DNA of 64,000 nucleotides from Hyphomicrobiales bacterium (GCA_900472485.1 UCII01000034.1:62001-126000), one strand, 5' to 3'; positions 9,461-18,902 are shown, counted from the first letter of the stretch. Notes: generated from the letters alone by a model not told the origin. Numbers and translations are program-made.

Positions 9461-10474
9461 ATGACCGAATCGAAATCCATGATCCTTGGCTGCAGCGGCC
9501 ACACCATTACGCCCGAAGAGCGATCCTTCTATCAGGGGGAGCAGCCATGGGGCTTTATTCTGTTCGGGCGCAATATTTCCGAGCCGGCACAGATCGCCGA
9601 TCTCGTTGCGTCCCTGCGTGACAGCGTCGGGCGAGATGCTCCTGTTTTCATCGACCAGGAAGGCGGCAGGGTGCAGCGCATTCGCCCGCCGATCCTGCCG
9701 CATTATCCCTCGGGGCAGGCACTCGGTGATATCTATCGCCAGGATCACCAACGAGGCCTGCGCGCCGCTTGGCTGATGTCGCGGCTTCATGCCTTCGATC
9801 TGCTGAAATTCGGCATCAATGTCGATTGCCTGCCGGTGCTGGACGTGCCTGTGGAGGGGTCGAGCAACGTCATCGGCAATCGCGCCTATGGCTCCGATCC
9901 GGTGACGGTGACGGAGATGGGACGCGCGGCTGCGGAAGGTCTGAAAGCCGGCGGCATGCTGCCCGTAATGAAGCATATGCCCGGCCATGGCCGCGGTTTT
10001 GCCGATTCGCATCACGAATTGCCCGTCGTCTCGGTACCGCGCGCGGAGTTGGAGGCGCATGATTTCGCTCCCTTCGTTGCAATGAAGGACGAACTCATGG
10101 CAATGACTTGCCATGTCGTTTTCACCGACATCGATCCGGACAATCCGGCCACGACGTCGCGCAAGGTGATCGAGGAGATCATCCGCGGCTATATCGGTTT
10201 CCAGGGCCTGCTCCTGTCGGACGATACCTCGATGAATGCGTTGAAGGGTACGATCGGCGAACGTGCAGCAAATATTATTGCGGGCGGATGCGATATCGTG
10301 CTGCATTGCAATGGCGTCATGGAGGAAATGCAGCAGGTGGTTCGCAATGTTCCCGCTTTGGCGGGTGCGTCGCTGACAAGGGCCAAGGCGGTCGAAGCGG
10401 TATTCGGCAGAAATGATGGCGCCGATGAAGCCTCTATTCGGGCGGAATTCGACGCGATGTTCGCAGTGGCGTAA
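9461..10474 (+). CDS. nagZ: Beta-N-acetylhexosaminidase NagZ
   Basis: A glycoside hydrolase family 3 enzyme of 337 residues that removes N-acetylglucosamine from anhydromuropeptides in cytoplasmic peptidoglycan recycling. The family signature KHMPGHGRGFADSHHELP carries the catalytic His/Asp dyad, and LLLSDDTSMNAL carries the nucleophile aspartate. The substrate-binding IDQEGGRVQR segment is also present. It is followed closely by scpA and scpB, the order I recall from other rhizobia, and the three are probably co-transcribed. Confidence 0.93.
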   Translation: MTESKSMILGCSGHTITPEERSFYQGEQPWGFILFGRNISEPAQIADLVASLRDSVGRDAPVFIDQEGGRVQRIRPPILPHYPSGQALGDIYRQDHQRGLRAAWLMSRLHAFDLLKFGINVDCLPVLDVPVEGSSNVIGNRAYGSDPVTVTEMGRAAAEGLKAGGMLPVMKHMPGHGRGFADSHHELPVVSVPRAELEAHDFAPFVAMKDELMAMTCHVVFTDIDPDNPATTSRKVIEEIIRGYIGFQGLLLSDDTSMNALKGTIGERAANIIAGGCDIVLHCNGVMEEMQQVVRNVPALAGASLTRAKAVEAVFGRNDGADEASIRAEFDAMFAVA

Positions 10475-10506
10475 AACCGGACTTCGAGGAACGGACGGGT
10501 GACAGA

Positions 10507-11346
10507 GTGAGCGGCAGCACGGACAAGCTTCAGCAGGCGGCAACGCCGATGGACAAGCTCTGGCAGGAGGGCGAGACGCAGCGCGGCTCGCACGAACCGT
10601 CGCTTGTCGTCGACCTTGCCGGCTTTGAAGGACCGCTCGATCTGCTGCTGCATTTGGCGCGCACCCAAAAGGTCGATCTGTCCCGTATCTCCGTTCTGGC
10701 GCTGGCCGAGCAGTATCTTCAGTTCATCGAGAGTGCCCGGCGCATCCGCATCGAGCTTGCGGCCGATTATCTCGTCATGGCGGCGTGGCTCGCCTATCTC
10801 AAATCCAAGCTGCTGATCCCGCAGCAGAGCAAGGAAGACGGGCCAACCGGCGAGGAGATGGCGGCGACTCTCGCTTTCCGCCTGAAGCGCCTGGAAGCCA
10901 TGCGCGATGCTGCCACCGATCTCGTCAATCGCAACCGCCTCGGCCGCGATATCTTCGCCCGCGGCGCGCCGGAGCATATTCCGGATCGACGCCAATCCGC
11001 CTTCGATGCCAGCCTCTATGATCTGCTCACCGCCTATGCGAGCCTGCGTCAGCGTCAGGCCGTGACCCAGGTGACGATCGAGAAACGCCGTGTCTGGTCG
11101 CTGGCCGATGCCCGCATTATTCTGGACCGGATGATCGGCGAAATCACCGATTGGACGGCCCTGGAACATTACCTGCTGAGCTACATGACGACTTCAAGCG
11201 AGCGGGCGACGGCGATCGCCAGCGCTTTTGCGGCTTCGCTCGAACTGGTGCGCGAAGGGCAGCTCGAAATTCGTCAGGAAGGCGCGTTTCAGCCGCTTTA
11301 CATGCGGCGCGGGCCGAAGCATTCGTCGCTGGAAGCAGCGGAATAG
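10507..11346 (+). CDS. scpA: Segregation and condensation protein A
   Basis: The kleisin subunit of the SMC-ScpAB condensin that compacts and helps segregate the chromosome. The 279-residue product contains the hallmark FEGPLDLLLHLARTQKVDL near the N-terminus and the LAYLKSKLLIP segment of the SMC neck-binding region. The GTG at 10507 is the likeliest start; an ATG at 10549 would still keep the kleisin motif. scpB follows with 13 bp between the genes, so the two form one operon. Confidence 0.92.
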   Translation: MSGSTDKLQQAATPMDKLWQEGETQRGSHEPSLVVDLAGFEGPLDLLLHLARTQKVDLSRISVLALAEQYLQFIESARRIRIELAADYLVMAAWLAYLKSKLLIPQQSKEDGPTGEEMAATLAFRLKRLEAMRDAATDLVNRNRLGRDIFARGAPEHIPDRRQSAFDASLYDLLTAYASLRQRQAVTQVTIEKRRVWSLADARIILDRMIGEITDWTALEHYLLSYMTTSSERATAIASAFAASLELVREGQLEIRQEGAFQPLYMRRGPKHSSLEAAE

Positions 11347-11359
11347 GGCAGGGAAGCGC

Positions 11360-12082
11360 GTGACGGAACCGGACGACGAGCAGCAGCATGTGGAGCACGA
11401 GGCGGAGACGCCCGATGTTGACGATCGTCGGCTGAGCGAGGCCGAGCGGATCGCCGAAGCATTGGTCTTCGCCTCGGCCCAGCCGGTCTCCGAGGCGTTC
11501 ATCGCCGAGCGGGTGGCGCGCGGGGTCGATATTGCCGCCGTCATGCAGAAGCTCAAGGCCGATTACGCCTTGCGCGGCGTCAATCTCGTTCAGGTGGACG
11601 GTGCCTGGGCCTTCCGCACGGCCGCAGATCTTTCCTTTGTAATCCGGCGCGACGAGAGCGAGGTGCGCAAGCTGTCGCGCGCGGCGCTCGAGGTGCTGGC
11701 AATCATCGCCTATCACCAGCCCGTCACACGCGCAGAGATCGAGGATATCAGGGGTGTACAGACCTCCAAGGGTACGCTTGATGTCCTGATGGAATCCGGC
11801 TGGGTGCGGTTCCGCGGCCGTCGCCGCACGCCGGGGCGGCCGGTGACGCTTGGCACAACGCGCGATTTCCTCGATCATTTCGGTCTCGAAGAGCTGCGGG
11901 ATCTACCTGGTCTCGAAGAATTGAAGGGGGCAGGGCTGCTCTCCGGCCGGATTCCGGCCAATTTCAATATTCCCTCGCCATTGATGAGTGACGAACTCAC
12001 CGAGGATGAAGATCCGATCACGCAGCTGGATCTGGAGGAACTCGGCATCCTGCCGCCAAGCGGCGCAAGTTCCAGCGATTGA
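11360..12082 (+). CDS. scpB: Segregation and condensation protein B
   Basis: The winged-helix partner of ScpA in the SMC condensin. Recognisable segments are EALVFASAQPVSE, the LEVLAIIAYHQPVTRAEIE helix-turn-helix core, and GRRRTPGRPVTLGTT. The GTG at 11360 has a GGGCAGGGAAG ribosome site upstream and gives 240 residues; a longer frame opening at 11228 would lie inside scpA. The acidic C-terminal tail is common in rhizobial ScpB. Confidence 0.92.
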   Translation: MTEPDDEQQHVEHEAETPDVDDRRLSEAERIAEALVFASAQPVSEAFIAERVARGVDIAAVMQKLKADYALRGVNLVQVDGAWAFRTAADLSFVIRRDESEVRKLSRAALEVLAIIAYHQPVTRAEIEDIRGVQTSKGTLDVLMESGWVRFRGRRRTPGRPVTLGTTRDFLDHFGLEELRDLPGLEELKGAGLLSGRIPANFNIPSPLMSDELTEDEDPITQLDLEELGILPPSGASSSD

Positions 12083-12326
12083 GTGTTGGCTGGCGCGCAT
12101 AATGGGTTGCAGCCCTATCTGCAGATTTTCGCGAAGCCGCCGGCAAAGTCTCTCTTTTGCCATCAGCGGGTGCGAATATAACAATCATCCTCTCGGCTTG
12201 GAGACGTTTGATCGCCCGCATGGGCGCTCGTCATCCCGATATGCGTGGATGCATTGCATTTTGGTGTTTGAAAAACATCCGCAAACGTCTTACATCGAAA
12301 AGACACTGTAATTGGGAGTTAAAGCA

Positions 12327-12539
12327 ATGGGTTCTCTAAGCATATGGCACTGGCTCATCGTCCTGGCCATCGCGCTGTTGTTGTTCGGCCGTGGAAAGAT
12401 CCCGGAGCTAATGGGTGACGTCGCCAAGGGCATCAAGAGCTTCAAGAAGGGCATGAACGACGACGAGGATACTTCGGCGCAGCCGACGTCGGCGACGACG
12501 TCCCGCACGGTCGAGCACAAGGCTGACGAAACGAAGTAA
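12327..12539 (+). CDS. tatA: Sec-independent translocase subunit TatA
   Basis: A 70-residue pore-forming component of the twin-arginine translocase in the inner membrane. It has one N-terminal membrane helix (IWHWLIVLAIALLLF), the conserved FG hinge, and an amphipathic helix GRGKIPELMGDVAKGIKSF before a polar tail. The ATG at 12327 has GGGAGT upstream; an in-frame TTG at 12312 is less likely. It heads the tatABC operon, after a 244-bp gap from scpB that probably holds the tat promoter. Confidence 0.95.
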   Translation: MGSLSIWHWLIVLAIALLLFGRGKIPELMGDVAKGIKSFKKGMNDDEDTSAQPTSATTSRTVEHKADETK

Positions 12540-12594
12540 TCATGTCCGGCAGGCGTCAAACTAAAAGGTTTGCCGCAGGCCCAGGAGCCTTTGC

Positions 12595-13320
12595 ATGTTC
12601 GATATAGGCTGGTCCGAGCTGGTGGTTATTGGCGTCGTGGCCTTGGTGGTGATCGGCCCCAAGGAATTGCCGGCGACCTTGCGGACAATCGGTAAGATGA
12701 CGGCGCGGGCCAGGAAGGTCGCTGGCGATTTTCGTGCTCAGTTTGATGAAGCCATGCGCGAGGCCGATCTGGACGATGTGCGCCAAACGATCGCCGATGC
12801 CCAGAAGCTCAATCCGGTCAACTCGCTGCGGGAAGCCATGAACCCGCTACGGGAGATGGGCAATGAGATAAAGGCGGATCTGCAGCGTGTCGCTACGCCG
12901 GACAAAGCAGCGCCTGCCGCGACACCATTGCCGTCCGAGCCGGTTCCCGGCGTCTCGTCCGGCCTGCCGGAAGCACTTGCGGCTACCTCCGCAATGCCTG
13001 CCGCTTCGAGCAATCCGCCGCCGGCGGTTGCTCCGGAGGCAGTAGCAGCCGTCGTTCCGCAGCCGGTCGCCGCTGTGAGTGAAGCTGCCGAGAAGCCGAA
13101 GGCCGCTCGCAAGCCTCGCGCCAAGACCCCGCTCAAGACCGAGGATGTTGCGGCGGCTGCCGTCCAGACGCCCGTCGTCGCGGAAAAACCAAAGCGAGCC
13201 CCGCGCAAGGTCGCGGTTACTGCTGCCGTAGAGAAGACGCCCCCAGCTCCCAGGAAGCGTCCGACTGCGACAGCCAGCAAGGCGACGCCTAGAACGCCCA
13301 AGAAGAAGGACCAGGCATGA
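12595..13320 (+). CDS. tatB: Sec-independent translocase subunit TatB
   Basis: TatB forms the Tat substrate receptor with TatC. The first 20 or so residues (MFDIGWSELVVIGVVALVVIG) form the membrane helix, followed by an amphipathic helix with KELPATLRTIGKM. At 241 residues it is longer than the Escherichia coli protein because of a C-terminal tail rich in Ala, Pro and Lys, a feature usual in rhizobial TatB. Its TGA overlaps the tatC ATG by four bases, implying translational coupling. Confidence 0.95.
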   Translation: MFDIGWSELVVIGVVALVVIGPKELPATLRTIGKMTARARKVAGDFRAQFDEAMREADLDDVRQTIADAQKLNPVNSLREAMNPLREMGNEIKADLQRVATPDKAAPAATPLPSEPVPGVSSGLPEALAATSAMPAASSNPPPAVAPEAVAAVVPQPVAAVSEAAEKPKAARKPRAKTPLKTEDVAAAAVQTPVVAEKPKRAPRKVAVTAAVEKTPPAPRKRPTATASKATPRTPKKKDQA

Positions 13321-14144
13321 CGGGTGACATCGACGATAAGCCACAGCCGCTTATCGAACACCTTATGGAATTGCGCACGCGGCTGATCTGGTCGCTCGTT
13401 GCGTTCTTCGTTGCCTTTGTCGGATGTTTCGCGGTGGCGAAGCATCTCTTCAATTATCTGGTCTATCCCTATAAATGGGCCGTCGAATGGGCTCATCTCG
13501 ATCTCGCGAAGTCTGAGCTGATCTACACGGCGCCGCAGGAGTTCTTCTTCACCCAGGTGAAGGTCGCCATGTTCGGCGCTCTGGTCATCTCCTTTCCGAT
13601 CATCGCCGCGCAGATCTACAAATTCGTGGCGCCGGGCCTCTATAAGAACGAGCGCAATGCCTTCCTTCCGTTCCTGATCGCATCCCCCATCTTGTTCCTG
13701 ATGGGCGCCGCACTCGTCTACTTCTTCTTCACGCCAATGGTCATGTGGTTCTTCCTGAAGATGCAGCAGACGCCGGGTGAGGGGCAGGTGGGTATCGCGC
13801 TGATGCCGAAGGTCTCGGAATATCTGAGCCTCATCATGACTTTGGTCTTCTCCTTCGGGCTCGTCTTCCAACTTCCCGTCATCACGACGCTGCTTGCGCG
13901 CGTCGGCCTGCTGACCTCGGCGTGGCTGGCGGAAAAGCGCAAGTTTGCCATCGTTTTCGCCTTCATCGTCGCCGCCGTGCTGACGCCGCCGGATCCGATG
14001 TCCCAGATCGGCCTTGCACTGCCGACGATCCTTCTCTACGAGATTTCCATCTACGCGGCGAGACTCGTGGAGCGTCAGCGTAGCCGGCAAGCGCTTGAAG
14101 AGAGTGGCGGAAGTTCCGACATCGCCAAGACGGACGGCGTCTAG
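13317..14144 (+). CDS. tatC: Sec-independent translocase subunit TatC
   Basis: The 275-residue polytopic core of the Tat receptor, which recognises the twin-arginine signal. Six membrane segments are visible, with the conserved HLMELRTRLIWSL start, the FxxPGLYKNER loop (here FVAPGLYKNER), and the LTPPDPMSQ motif near the last helices. It overlaps tatB by ATGA. serS follows after a 99-bp gap that contains a large palindrome. Confidence 0.96.
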   Translation: MTGDIDDKPQPLIEHLMELRTRLIWSLVAFFVAFVGCFAVAKHLFNYLVYPYKWAVEWAHLDLAKSELIYTAPQEFFFTQVKVAMFGALVISFPIIAAQIYKFVAPGLYKNERNAFLPFLIASPILFLMGAALVYFFFTPMVMWFFLKMQQTPGEGQVGIALMPKVSEYLSLIMTLVFSFGLVFQLPVITTLLARVGLLTSAWLAEKRKFAIVFAFIVAAVLTPPDPMSQIGLALPTILLYEISIYAARLVERQRSRQALEESGGSSDIAKTDGV

Positions 14145-14188
14145 GTGAAGAAGGCTTAGCCTCGTTTTCCTGCTATTGCCGTTTCGAC

Positions 14189-14212
14189 CTCCGACCGAGA
14201 CCTCGGTCGGAG
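14189..14212. promoter_or_regulatory. 24-bp palindrome between tatC and serS
   Basis: Two perfect 11-bp inverted arms (CTCCGACCGAG and its complement) are separated by AC. It lies 32 bp before the serS start. It could be an mRNA hairpin ending the tat message, although no T run follows, or a DNA operator, or a leader structure of serS. The function is open. Confidence 0.55.
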
Positions 14213-14243
14213 TTATACTCATGTCAAACGACCTGGAACGAAG

Positions 14244-15527
14244 ATGCTTGATATCAGATGGATTCGTGAGAATGCCGAAGCTTTCGATGCAGCGCTTGCA
14301 AAGCGCGGTGCGGAGCCTCAGTCGCAAAGCCTCATTGCGCTCGACGAGAAGCGCCGCTCCGTCATTCAGTCCGTCCAGGACATGCAGTCCCGCCGCAACG
14401 CCGCTTCCAAGGAAATCGGCGCGGCAATGGCGCAGAAGAACAGCGAGCTTGCCGAAAAGCTGAAGGCCGAGGTTGCCGACATCAAGGTCTCGCTTCCGGC
14501 TGCGGAAGAGGAAGAGCGCAGGCTGACGGCCGAGCTCAATGATGCGCTGTCGCGCATTCCGAACATACCGCTCGAGGACGTGCCCGTCGGCAAGGACGAG
14601 CACGACAACGTCGTCAAGCATGTCTGGGGCGCCAAGCCAACCTGGAATCATGAGCCGAAAGAGCATTTCGAGATCGGCGAAGCGCTCGGCTATATGGATT
14701 TCGAGCGCGCGGCAAAGCTTTCCGGCTCGCGCTTCACGGTGCTGACCGCTCAGCTTGCCCGTCTTGAGCGCGCGCTTGGTCAGTTCATGCTTGATCTCCA
14801 CACCAGCGAGCACGGCTACACCGAAGTCAGCGCACCGCTGATGGTACGCGACGAGGCGATGTTCGGAACCGGCCAGCTGCCGAAATTTTCCGAGGATTCC
14901 TTCAGGACCACGGACGGTCGCTGGCTGATCCCGACGGCGGAGGTTTCGTTGACCAATCTCGTTTCTGGCGAGATCCTTGATCAAGAGAAGCTGCCGCTGC
15001 GCTTCACGGCCCTGACGCCGTCCTTCCGCTCGGAGGCAGGCTCTGCCGGCCGCGACACGCGCGGCATGCTGCGCCAGCATCAGTTCTGGAAATGCGAGCT
15101 GGTGTCGATCACCGATGCGGAAAGCTCCATTGCGGAGCATGAGCGGATGACGGCTTGCGCGGAGGAGGTGCTGAAGCGTCTTGGCCTGCATTACCGCGTC
15201 ATGACGCTGTCGACCGGTGATATGGGCTTTGGCGCCCGCAAGACCTACGACATCGAAGTCTGGTTGCCGGGGCAGGATACCTATCGCGAGATCTCTTCCT
15301 GCTCGGTCTGCGGAGATTTCCAGGCACGGCGCATGAATGCCCGCTATCGCGGCAAGGACGACAAGAACACCAAGTTCGTCCACACGCTGAACGGTTCGGG
15401 AACGGCGGTCGGCCGCTGCCTCATCGCAGTGCTTGAGAATTATCTCAACGCCGATGGCTCGGTCACTGTCCCCGACGCACTCCTGCCATATATGGGTGGT
15501 CTGAAGAGGATCGAAAAAGCAGCATAA
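14244..15527 (+). CDS. serS: Seryl-tRNA synthetase
   Basis: A class II synthetase of 427 residues that charges tRNA-Ser. The N-terminal 100 residues form the long coiled-coil tRNA-binding arm (SVQDMQSRRNAASKEIG, then AEEEERRLTAELND). Class II motif 2 is seen around FRSEAGSAGRDTRGMLRQHQF and motif 3 near NGSGTAVGRCLIAVLEN. The length is typical. surE follows 15 bp later. Confidence 0.96.
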   Translation: MLDIRWIRENAEAFDAALAKRGAEPQSQSLIALDEKRRSVIQSVQDMQSRRNAASKEIGAAMAQKNSELAEKLKAEVADIKVSLPAAEEEERRLTAELNDALSRIPNIPLEDVPVGKDEHDNVVKHVWGAKPTWNHEPKEHFEIGEALGYMDFERAAKLSGSRFTVLTAQLARLERALGQFMLDLHTSEHGYTEVSAPLMVRDEAMFGTGQLPKFSEDSFRTTDGRWLIPTAEVSLTNLVSGEILDQEKLPLRFTALTPSFRSEAGSAGRDTRGMLRQHQFWKCELVSITDAESSIAEHERMTACAEEVLKRLGLHYRVMTLSTGDMGFGARKTYDIEVWLPGQDTYREISSCSVCGDFQARRMNARYRGKDDKNTKFVHTLNGSGTAVGRCLIAVLENYLNADGSVTVPDALLPYMGGLKRIEKAA

Positions 15528-15542
15528 TCGGGTGGTGGGGCG

Positions 15543-16307
15543 ATGCGTATTCTTCTGACCAATGATGACGGCATTCACGCCGAAGGTCTGGCGGCATTGG
15601 AGCGTATCGCCCGCACTCTGTCTGATGACGTCTGGGTCGTCGCGCCGGAGACGGATCAGAGCGGCCTTGCCCACTCATTGAGCCTTTCCGAGCCGTTGCG
15701 TATGCGCAAGGTCTCCGATAAGCATTATGCACTCAGGGGAACGCCGACCGATTGCGTCATCATGGCGATCCGCAAGGTCTTGGATATCAAGCCGGACCTC
15801 GTGCTTTCGGGCGTGAATTCCGGCTCCAACGTTGCCGACGACGTCACCTATTCCGGCACTATCGCCGGTGCCATCGAGGGCACGCTGCAAGGCGTGCGCT
15901 CCTTTGCGTTGAGCCAGGCCTATCTCTATGAAAACGGCGCGCGCGTCGTGCCCTGGGAAGTGGCAGAAGCACATGCTCCAGCTTTGCTTAACAAGCTCAT
16001 GAACGTCGATCTGTCTGACGGGACCTTCCTCAACCTGAATTTTCCGAATTGCCGTCCCGACGAGGTCGACGGAGCGGAAGTGACCGCACAGGGCAATCTT
16101 GCCTTCAACGTGCAGGTCGAGGAGCGAGCCGATGGTCGCGGCTTCCCTTATTATTGGCTTCGCTTCGGTGAGCGGAGCGGCATCTTCCGTCCAGGAACCG
16201 ATATTCAGGCGTTGAAACAAAATCGTATTTCGGTAACGCCTTTGAAACTCGATTTGACGGATTATTCGGCGCAAGACCGCGTGGCGCGGGCGCTCGGTAT
16301 GGAGTAG
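15543..16307 (+). CDS. surE: 5'/3'-nucleotidase SurE
   Basis: A metal-dependent nucleotidase of 254 residues acting on nucleoside monophosphates, conserved next to pcm in many bacteria. The N-terminal MRILLTNDDGIHAEG carries the metal-binding Asp pair, followed by VVAPETDQSG and the SGVNSGSNVADDVTYSGT loop with the active-site Asn and Ser. It lies in a tight serS-surE-pcm cluster. Confidence 0.95.
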   Translation: MRILLTNDDGIHAEGLAALERIARTLSDDVWVVAPETDQSGLAHSLSLSEPLRMRKVSDKHYALRGTPTDCVIMAIRKVLDIKPDLVLSGVNSGSNVADDVTYSGTIAGAIEGTLQGVRSFALSQAYLYENGARVVPWEVAEAHAPALLNKLMNVDLSDGTFLNLNFPNCRPDEVDGAEVTAQGNLAFNVQVEERADGRGFPYYWLRFGERSGIFRPGTDIQALKQNRISVTPLKLDLTDYSAQDRVARALGME

Positions 16308-16311
16308 CGGA

Positions 16312-16965
16312 TTGACACCTCGTTTGGTGGAAAAGGAAGGCTTTGCGGCCGTGGTGTTGCGGCTGCGGGCAGAAGGCATATTGGACATCGATCTGATGAC
16401 GGCGGTCGAGCAGACGCCGCGCCTGCCTTTCGTGCCGGTGCAATTTGCCGATGATGCCTATTCCAGCCGCACGATTCCGATCGATTGCGGTGCCTTCATG
16501 GAAGGCATCGATCTCGTGGTGCGTATTCTCCATGGCTTGAAGATCAAGCCTGGCCATCGCGTTCTCGAGATCGGCACGGGAAGTGGTTTCACTGCCGCTG
16601 TCATGGGACGAATCGTCGAGCGCGTGCTGACAGTCGATCGCTATAAGACGCTGACGACATCGGCGCAGCAGCGCATGGATACGCTCGGGCTGCGCAACGT
16701 TATCATCCGCCAGGCAGACGGCAGCGCCGGCCTGCCGGGCGAGGGCACCTTCGACCGTATCCTGGTGACGGCAGCTTTCACGACAATGCCGCGCTTCTAT
16801 GCCGAACAGCTGGTGTCCGGCGGCTCGATGATAGCCCCGCTTATCGTCGATGAGCATACGTGTCGTCTGGTGCGACTGACGAAGACGGGAAGCCGATTCG
16901 AGCGCGAAGAATTATTCGACGTTCCCTACCAGCCCATCGTGCCCATGCTCGCCTCGTATCTTTGA
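16312..16965 (+). CDS. pcm: Protein-L-isoaspartate O-methyltransferase
   Basis: A SAM-dependent enzyme of 217 residues that repairs isoaspartyl residues in damaged proteins. The SAM-binding motif VLEIGTGSGFTAAVMG and the downstream ADGSAGLP and FDRILVTAAFTTMP segments identify the family. The start appears to be TTG at 16312, four bases after the surE stop; an ATG farther in would delete conserved residues. It is coupled to surE, a pairing common in proteobacteria. Confidence 0.92.
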   Translation: MTPRLVEKEGFAAVVLRLRAEGILDIDLMTAVEQTPRLPFVPVQFADDAYSSRTIPIDCGAFMEGIDLVVRILHGLKIKPGHRVLEIGTGSGFTAAVMGRIVERVLTVDRYKTLTTSAQQRMDTLGLRNVIIRQADGSAGLPGEGTFDRILVTAAFTTMPRFYAEQLVSGGSMIAPLIVDEHTCRLVRLTKTGSRFEREELFDVPYQPIVPMLASYL

Positions 16966-17134
16966 GGCTCAAATCGCGCTGATGCCCCTATGAAACGGGC
17001 GATTGGTGCCGTTTCATTCTCTATGGTTAGCAATTCCTCAAAAAAACACATGCGACACCAGTGCTTTAACCGCATGGTAAGATTAACGCGCTTTAATCGA
17101 CCCATAATCGGTTGCGTCTTAAGTGGGTCGAGTC

Positions 17135-18820
17135 ATGGGTTTCAGTCTTTCTTCAAACGTCAGCAAATCGGCAGGGAAAGTCCTGGTGGCTATTCTTCTG
17201 GCGAGCACTGCCACAGCTTGTAGTTCGGATACGACCCGCTTTAGCGGTCTCTTTAACAAGACGGACAATGTAACGACCGGCTCGATCAATCGACGCAGCC
17301 TTAATGGCTCGAACGGGGATCCGGTGCCTCGGGCCGACGTCGCCCAGGCGGGCGGCTACGGCCAGCAGGATTACTCGCAACAGAGCGCGCCGGTGTCGCA
17401 GCCCTATCCGAATTCTCCGGCTCGTTATAATCCGTCTTATTCCAGCGCACGGGCTTCGACCGCTCCTGTCGCAATTCAGCGCACCGATCTCGCTCCTCCC
17501 AGCGCTTCCGCCAATGCCGGTCGCTCTCGCGCGGTATCGCAAGGGCAAGCCGAAGCGCTCGCGCAGCCGTTCCCCTCATCGCGTGGCAATGGTTCCCGCG
17601 CCGCGCCGGCACTTGCTCCCGACACCATGTCGACGGGCACGATCAAGACCGCCGCCGCGCAGCAGATGTCTCCCGGCTGGACGACGGTCAATGCGCCGAG
17701 CGTAACGCTGCATCAGGGTGAAAATATTGCGCTGCTGTCGCGCCGCTATGGCGTTCCGGAAAAGGAAATCTTGCGCGCGAACGGCTTGCGCAATGGCGCT
17801 GCCGCGCAGCCAGGCCAGCAGATCATCATCCCGACGATGAATGGGGCCGGTGTCTCAGGCCCGGCCAAGATGGCCGCTGAAGCGACGGATCTTTCCAAGG
17901 GCGGCAAGATGCCCGGTCCGGCCAAGGCGCCACAGCAGGAAGCGCTCGCATTGCCTTCCGGAAACCAGATGCGCGGCAAGGCTCAGGCTGGCCTTGCCGA
18001 TCCCAATAAGCTCGCAGCCGGTAATGGCAAGGGGCCGGCGCCGAAGGGCACCTATGTCGTCAAGCCAGGTGACTCGCTGGCGAGAATTGCCAAGGAAAGC
18101 GGTGTTTCCGTCGCCGAACTGAAGCGTGCGAACAACATGCAGGCAGGCGACAGCATTCGCATCGGTCAGGCGCTCGCCTTGCCGCACGGTGGCGTCGCTG
18201 CCGCAGATCCGGTGAAGACCGCCTCGATCGAGCCGCAGAAGGCGTCGGCCAAGCCGGGCGCACTGCCTGTAGAGCCGAAGCAGGCCGCCGCCGATCCGAT
18301 TGCCAAGCAGGCGCCCAAGGCGGTTGCCGATGCGGCAGCGGATGCCCCTGCCAAGCCGAAGGAAGTTGCCTCCGCTTCGCCGAGCCAGTCCATCAACGAT
18401 GCGGCAAAGTCGGATGCGCAGGCCGATGCGCCCGAGGCGACCGGCATCGGCAAATATCGCTGGCCGGTTCGCGGCGCCGTCGTCGCCAACTATGGCGCCA
18501 ACGTCAATGGCAGCCGCAACGACGGCATCGACATCTCGGTTCCAGAGGGCACGCCGATCAAGGCGGCCGAAAACGGCGTCGTCATCTATGCCGGCAACGG
18601 CCTGAAGGAGCTGGGCAACACGGTCCTCGTTCGCCACGACGACGGCACTGTCACGGTCTATGGCCACGCGGATGCACTGAACGTCAGCCGCGGCCAGAAG
18701 GTCCAGCGTGGCCAGACGCTGGCGACGTCGGGCATGAGCGGCAATGTCAGCCAGCCGCAGCTGCACTTCGAAGTCCGCAAGAATTCGGCTCCGGTCAACC
18801 CAATGACGTTCCTTGAATAG
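17135..18820 (+). CDS. LysM/LytM (M23) lipoprotein, NlpD-like, degenerate active site
   Basis: A 561-residue envelope protein. It begins with a lipoprotein-type signal ending in STATAC, then has a long low-complexity region, two LysM peptidoglycan-binding motifs (near VTLHQGENIALLSRRYGVPE and YVVKPGDSLARIAKESGV), and a C-terminal LytM domain. The domain looks catalytically dead: the first zinc-ligand His of HxxxD is Asn (NDGID) and the HxH pair reads QLH. Degenerate LytM proteins such as NlpD and DipM activate septal amidases instead of cutting peptidoglycan, so that role is inferred. The ATG at 17135 is favoured over GTG 17123. Confidence 0.85.
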   Translation: MGFSLSSNVSKSAGKVLVAILLASTATACSSDTTRFSGLFNKTDNVTTGSINRRSLNGSNGDPVPRADVAQAGGYGQQDYSQQSAPVSQPYPNSPARYNPSYSSARASTAPVAIQRTDLAPPSASANAGRSRAVSQGQAEALAQPFPSSRGNGSRAAPALAPDTMSTGTIKTAAAQQMSPGWTTVNAPSVTLHQGENIALLSRRYGVPEKEILRANGLRNGAAAQPGQQIIIPTMNGAGVSGPAKMAAEATDLSKGGKMPGPAKAPQQEALALPSGNQMRGKAQAGLADPNKLAAGNGKGPAPKGTYVVKPGDSLARIAKESGVSVAELKRANNMQAGDSIRIGQALALPHGGVAAADPVKTASIEPQKASAKPGALPVEPKQAAADPIAKQAPKAVADAAADAPAKPKEVASASPSQSINDAAKSDAQADAPEATGIGKYRWPVRGAVVANYGANVNGSRNDGIDISVPEGTPIKAAENGVVIYAGNGLKELGNTVLVRHDDGTVTVYGHADALNVSRGQKVQRGQTLATSGMSGNVSQPQLHFEVRKNSAPVNPMTFLE

Positions 18821-18843
18821 GTAGTGCGTCTCAAGGACTCTGC

Positions 18844-18871
18844 AAAAAGCCCGGTCACAGCCGGGCTTTTT
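18844..18871. terminator. Bidirectional terminator
   Basis: An AAAAAGCCCGG stem, a 6-nt loop, and CCGGGCTTTTT. It sits between the convergent LysM/M23 gene and the DUF815 ATPase gene and has A/T runs on both sides, so it can serve both transcripts. Confidence 0.9.
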
Positions 18872-18902
18872 GTCATTTATGGCGATGTTGATCGATCCAG
18901 GA

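Noticed and set aside
12738..15674. 978-codon minus-strand ORF
   Set aside because: It is the antisense shadow of tatB, tatC and serS, which all have clear family motifs on the plus strand; high GC with biased third positions leaves long open antisense frames.
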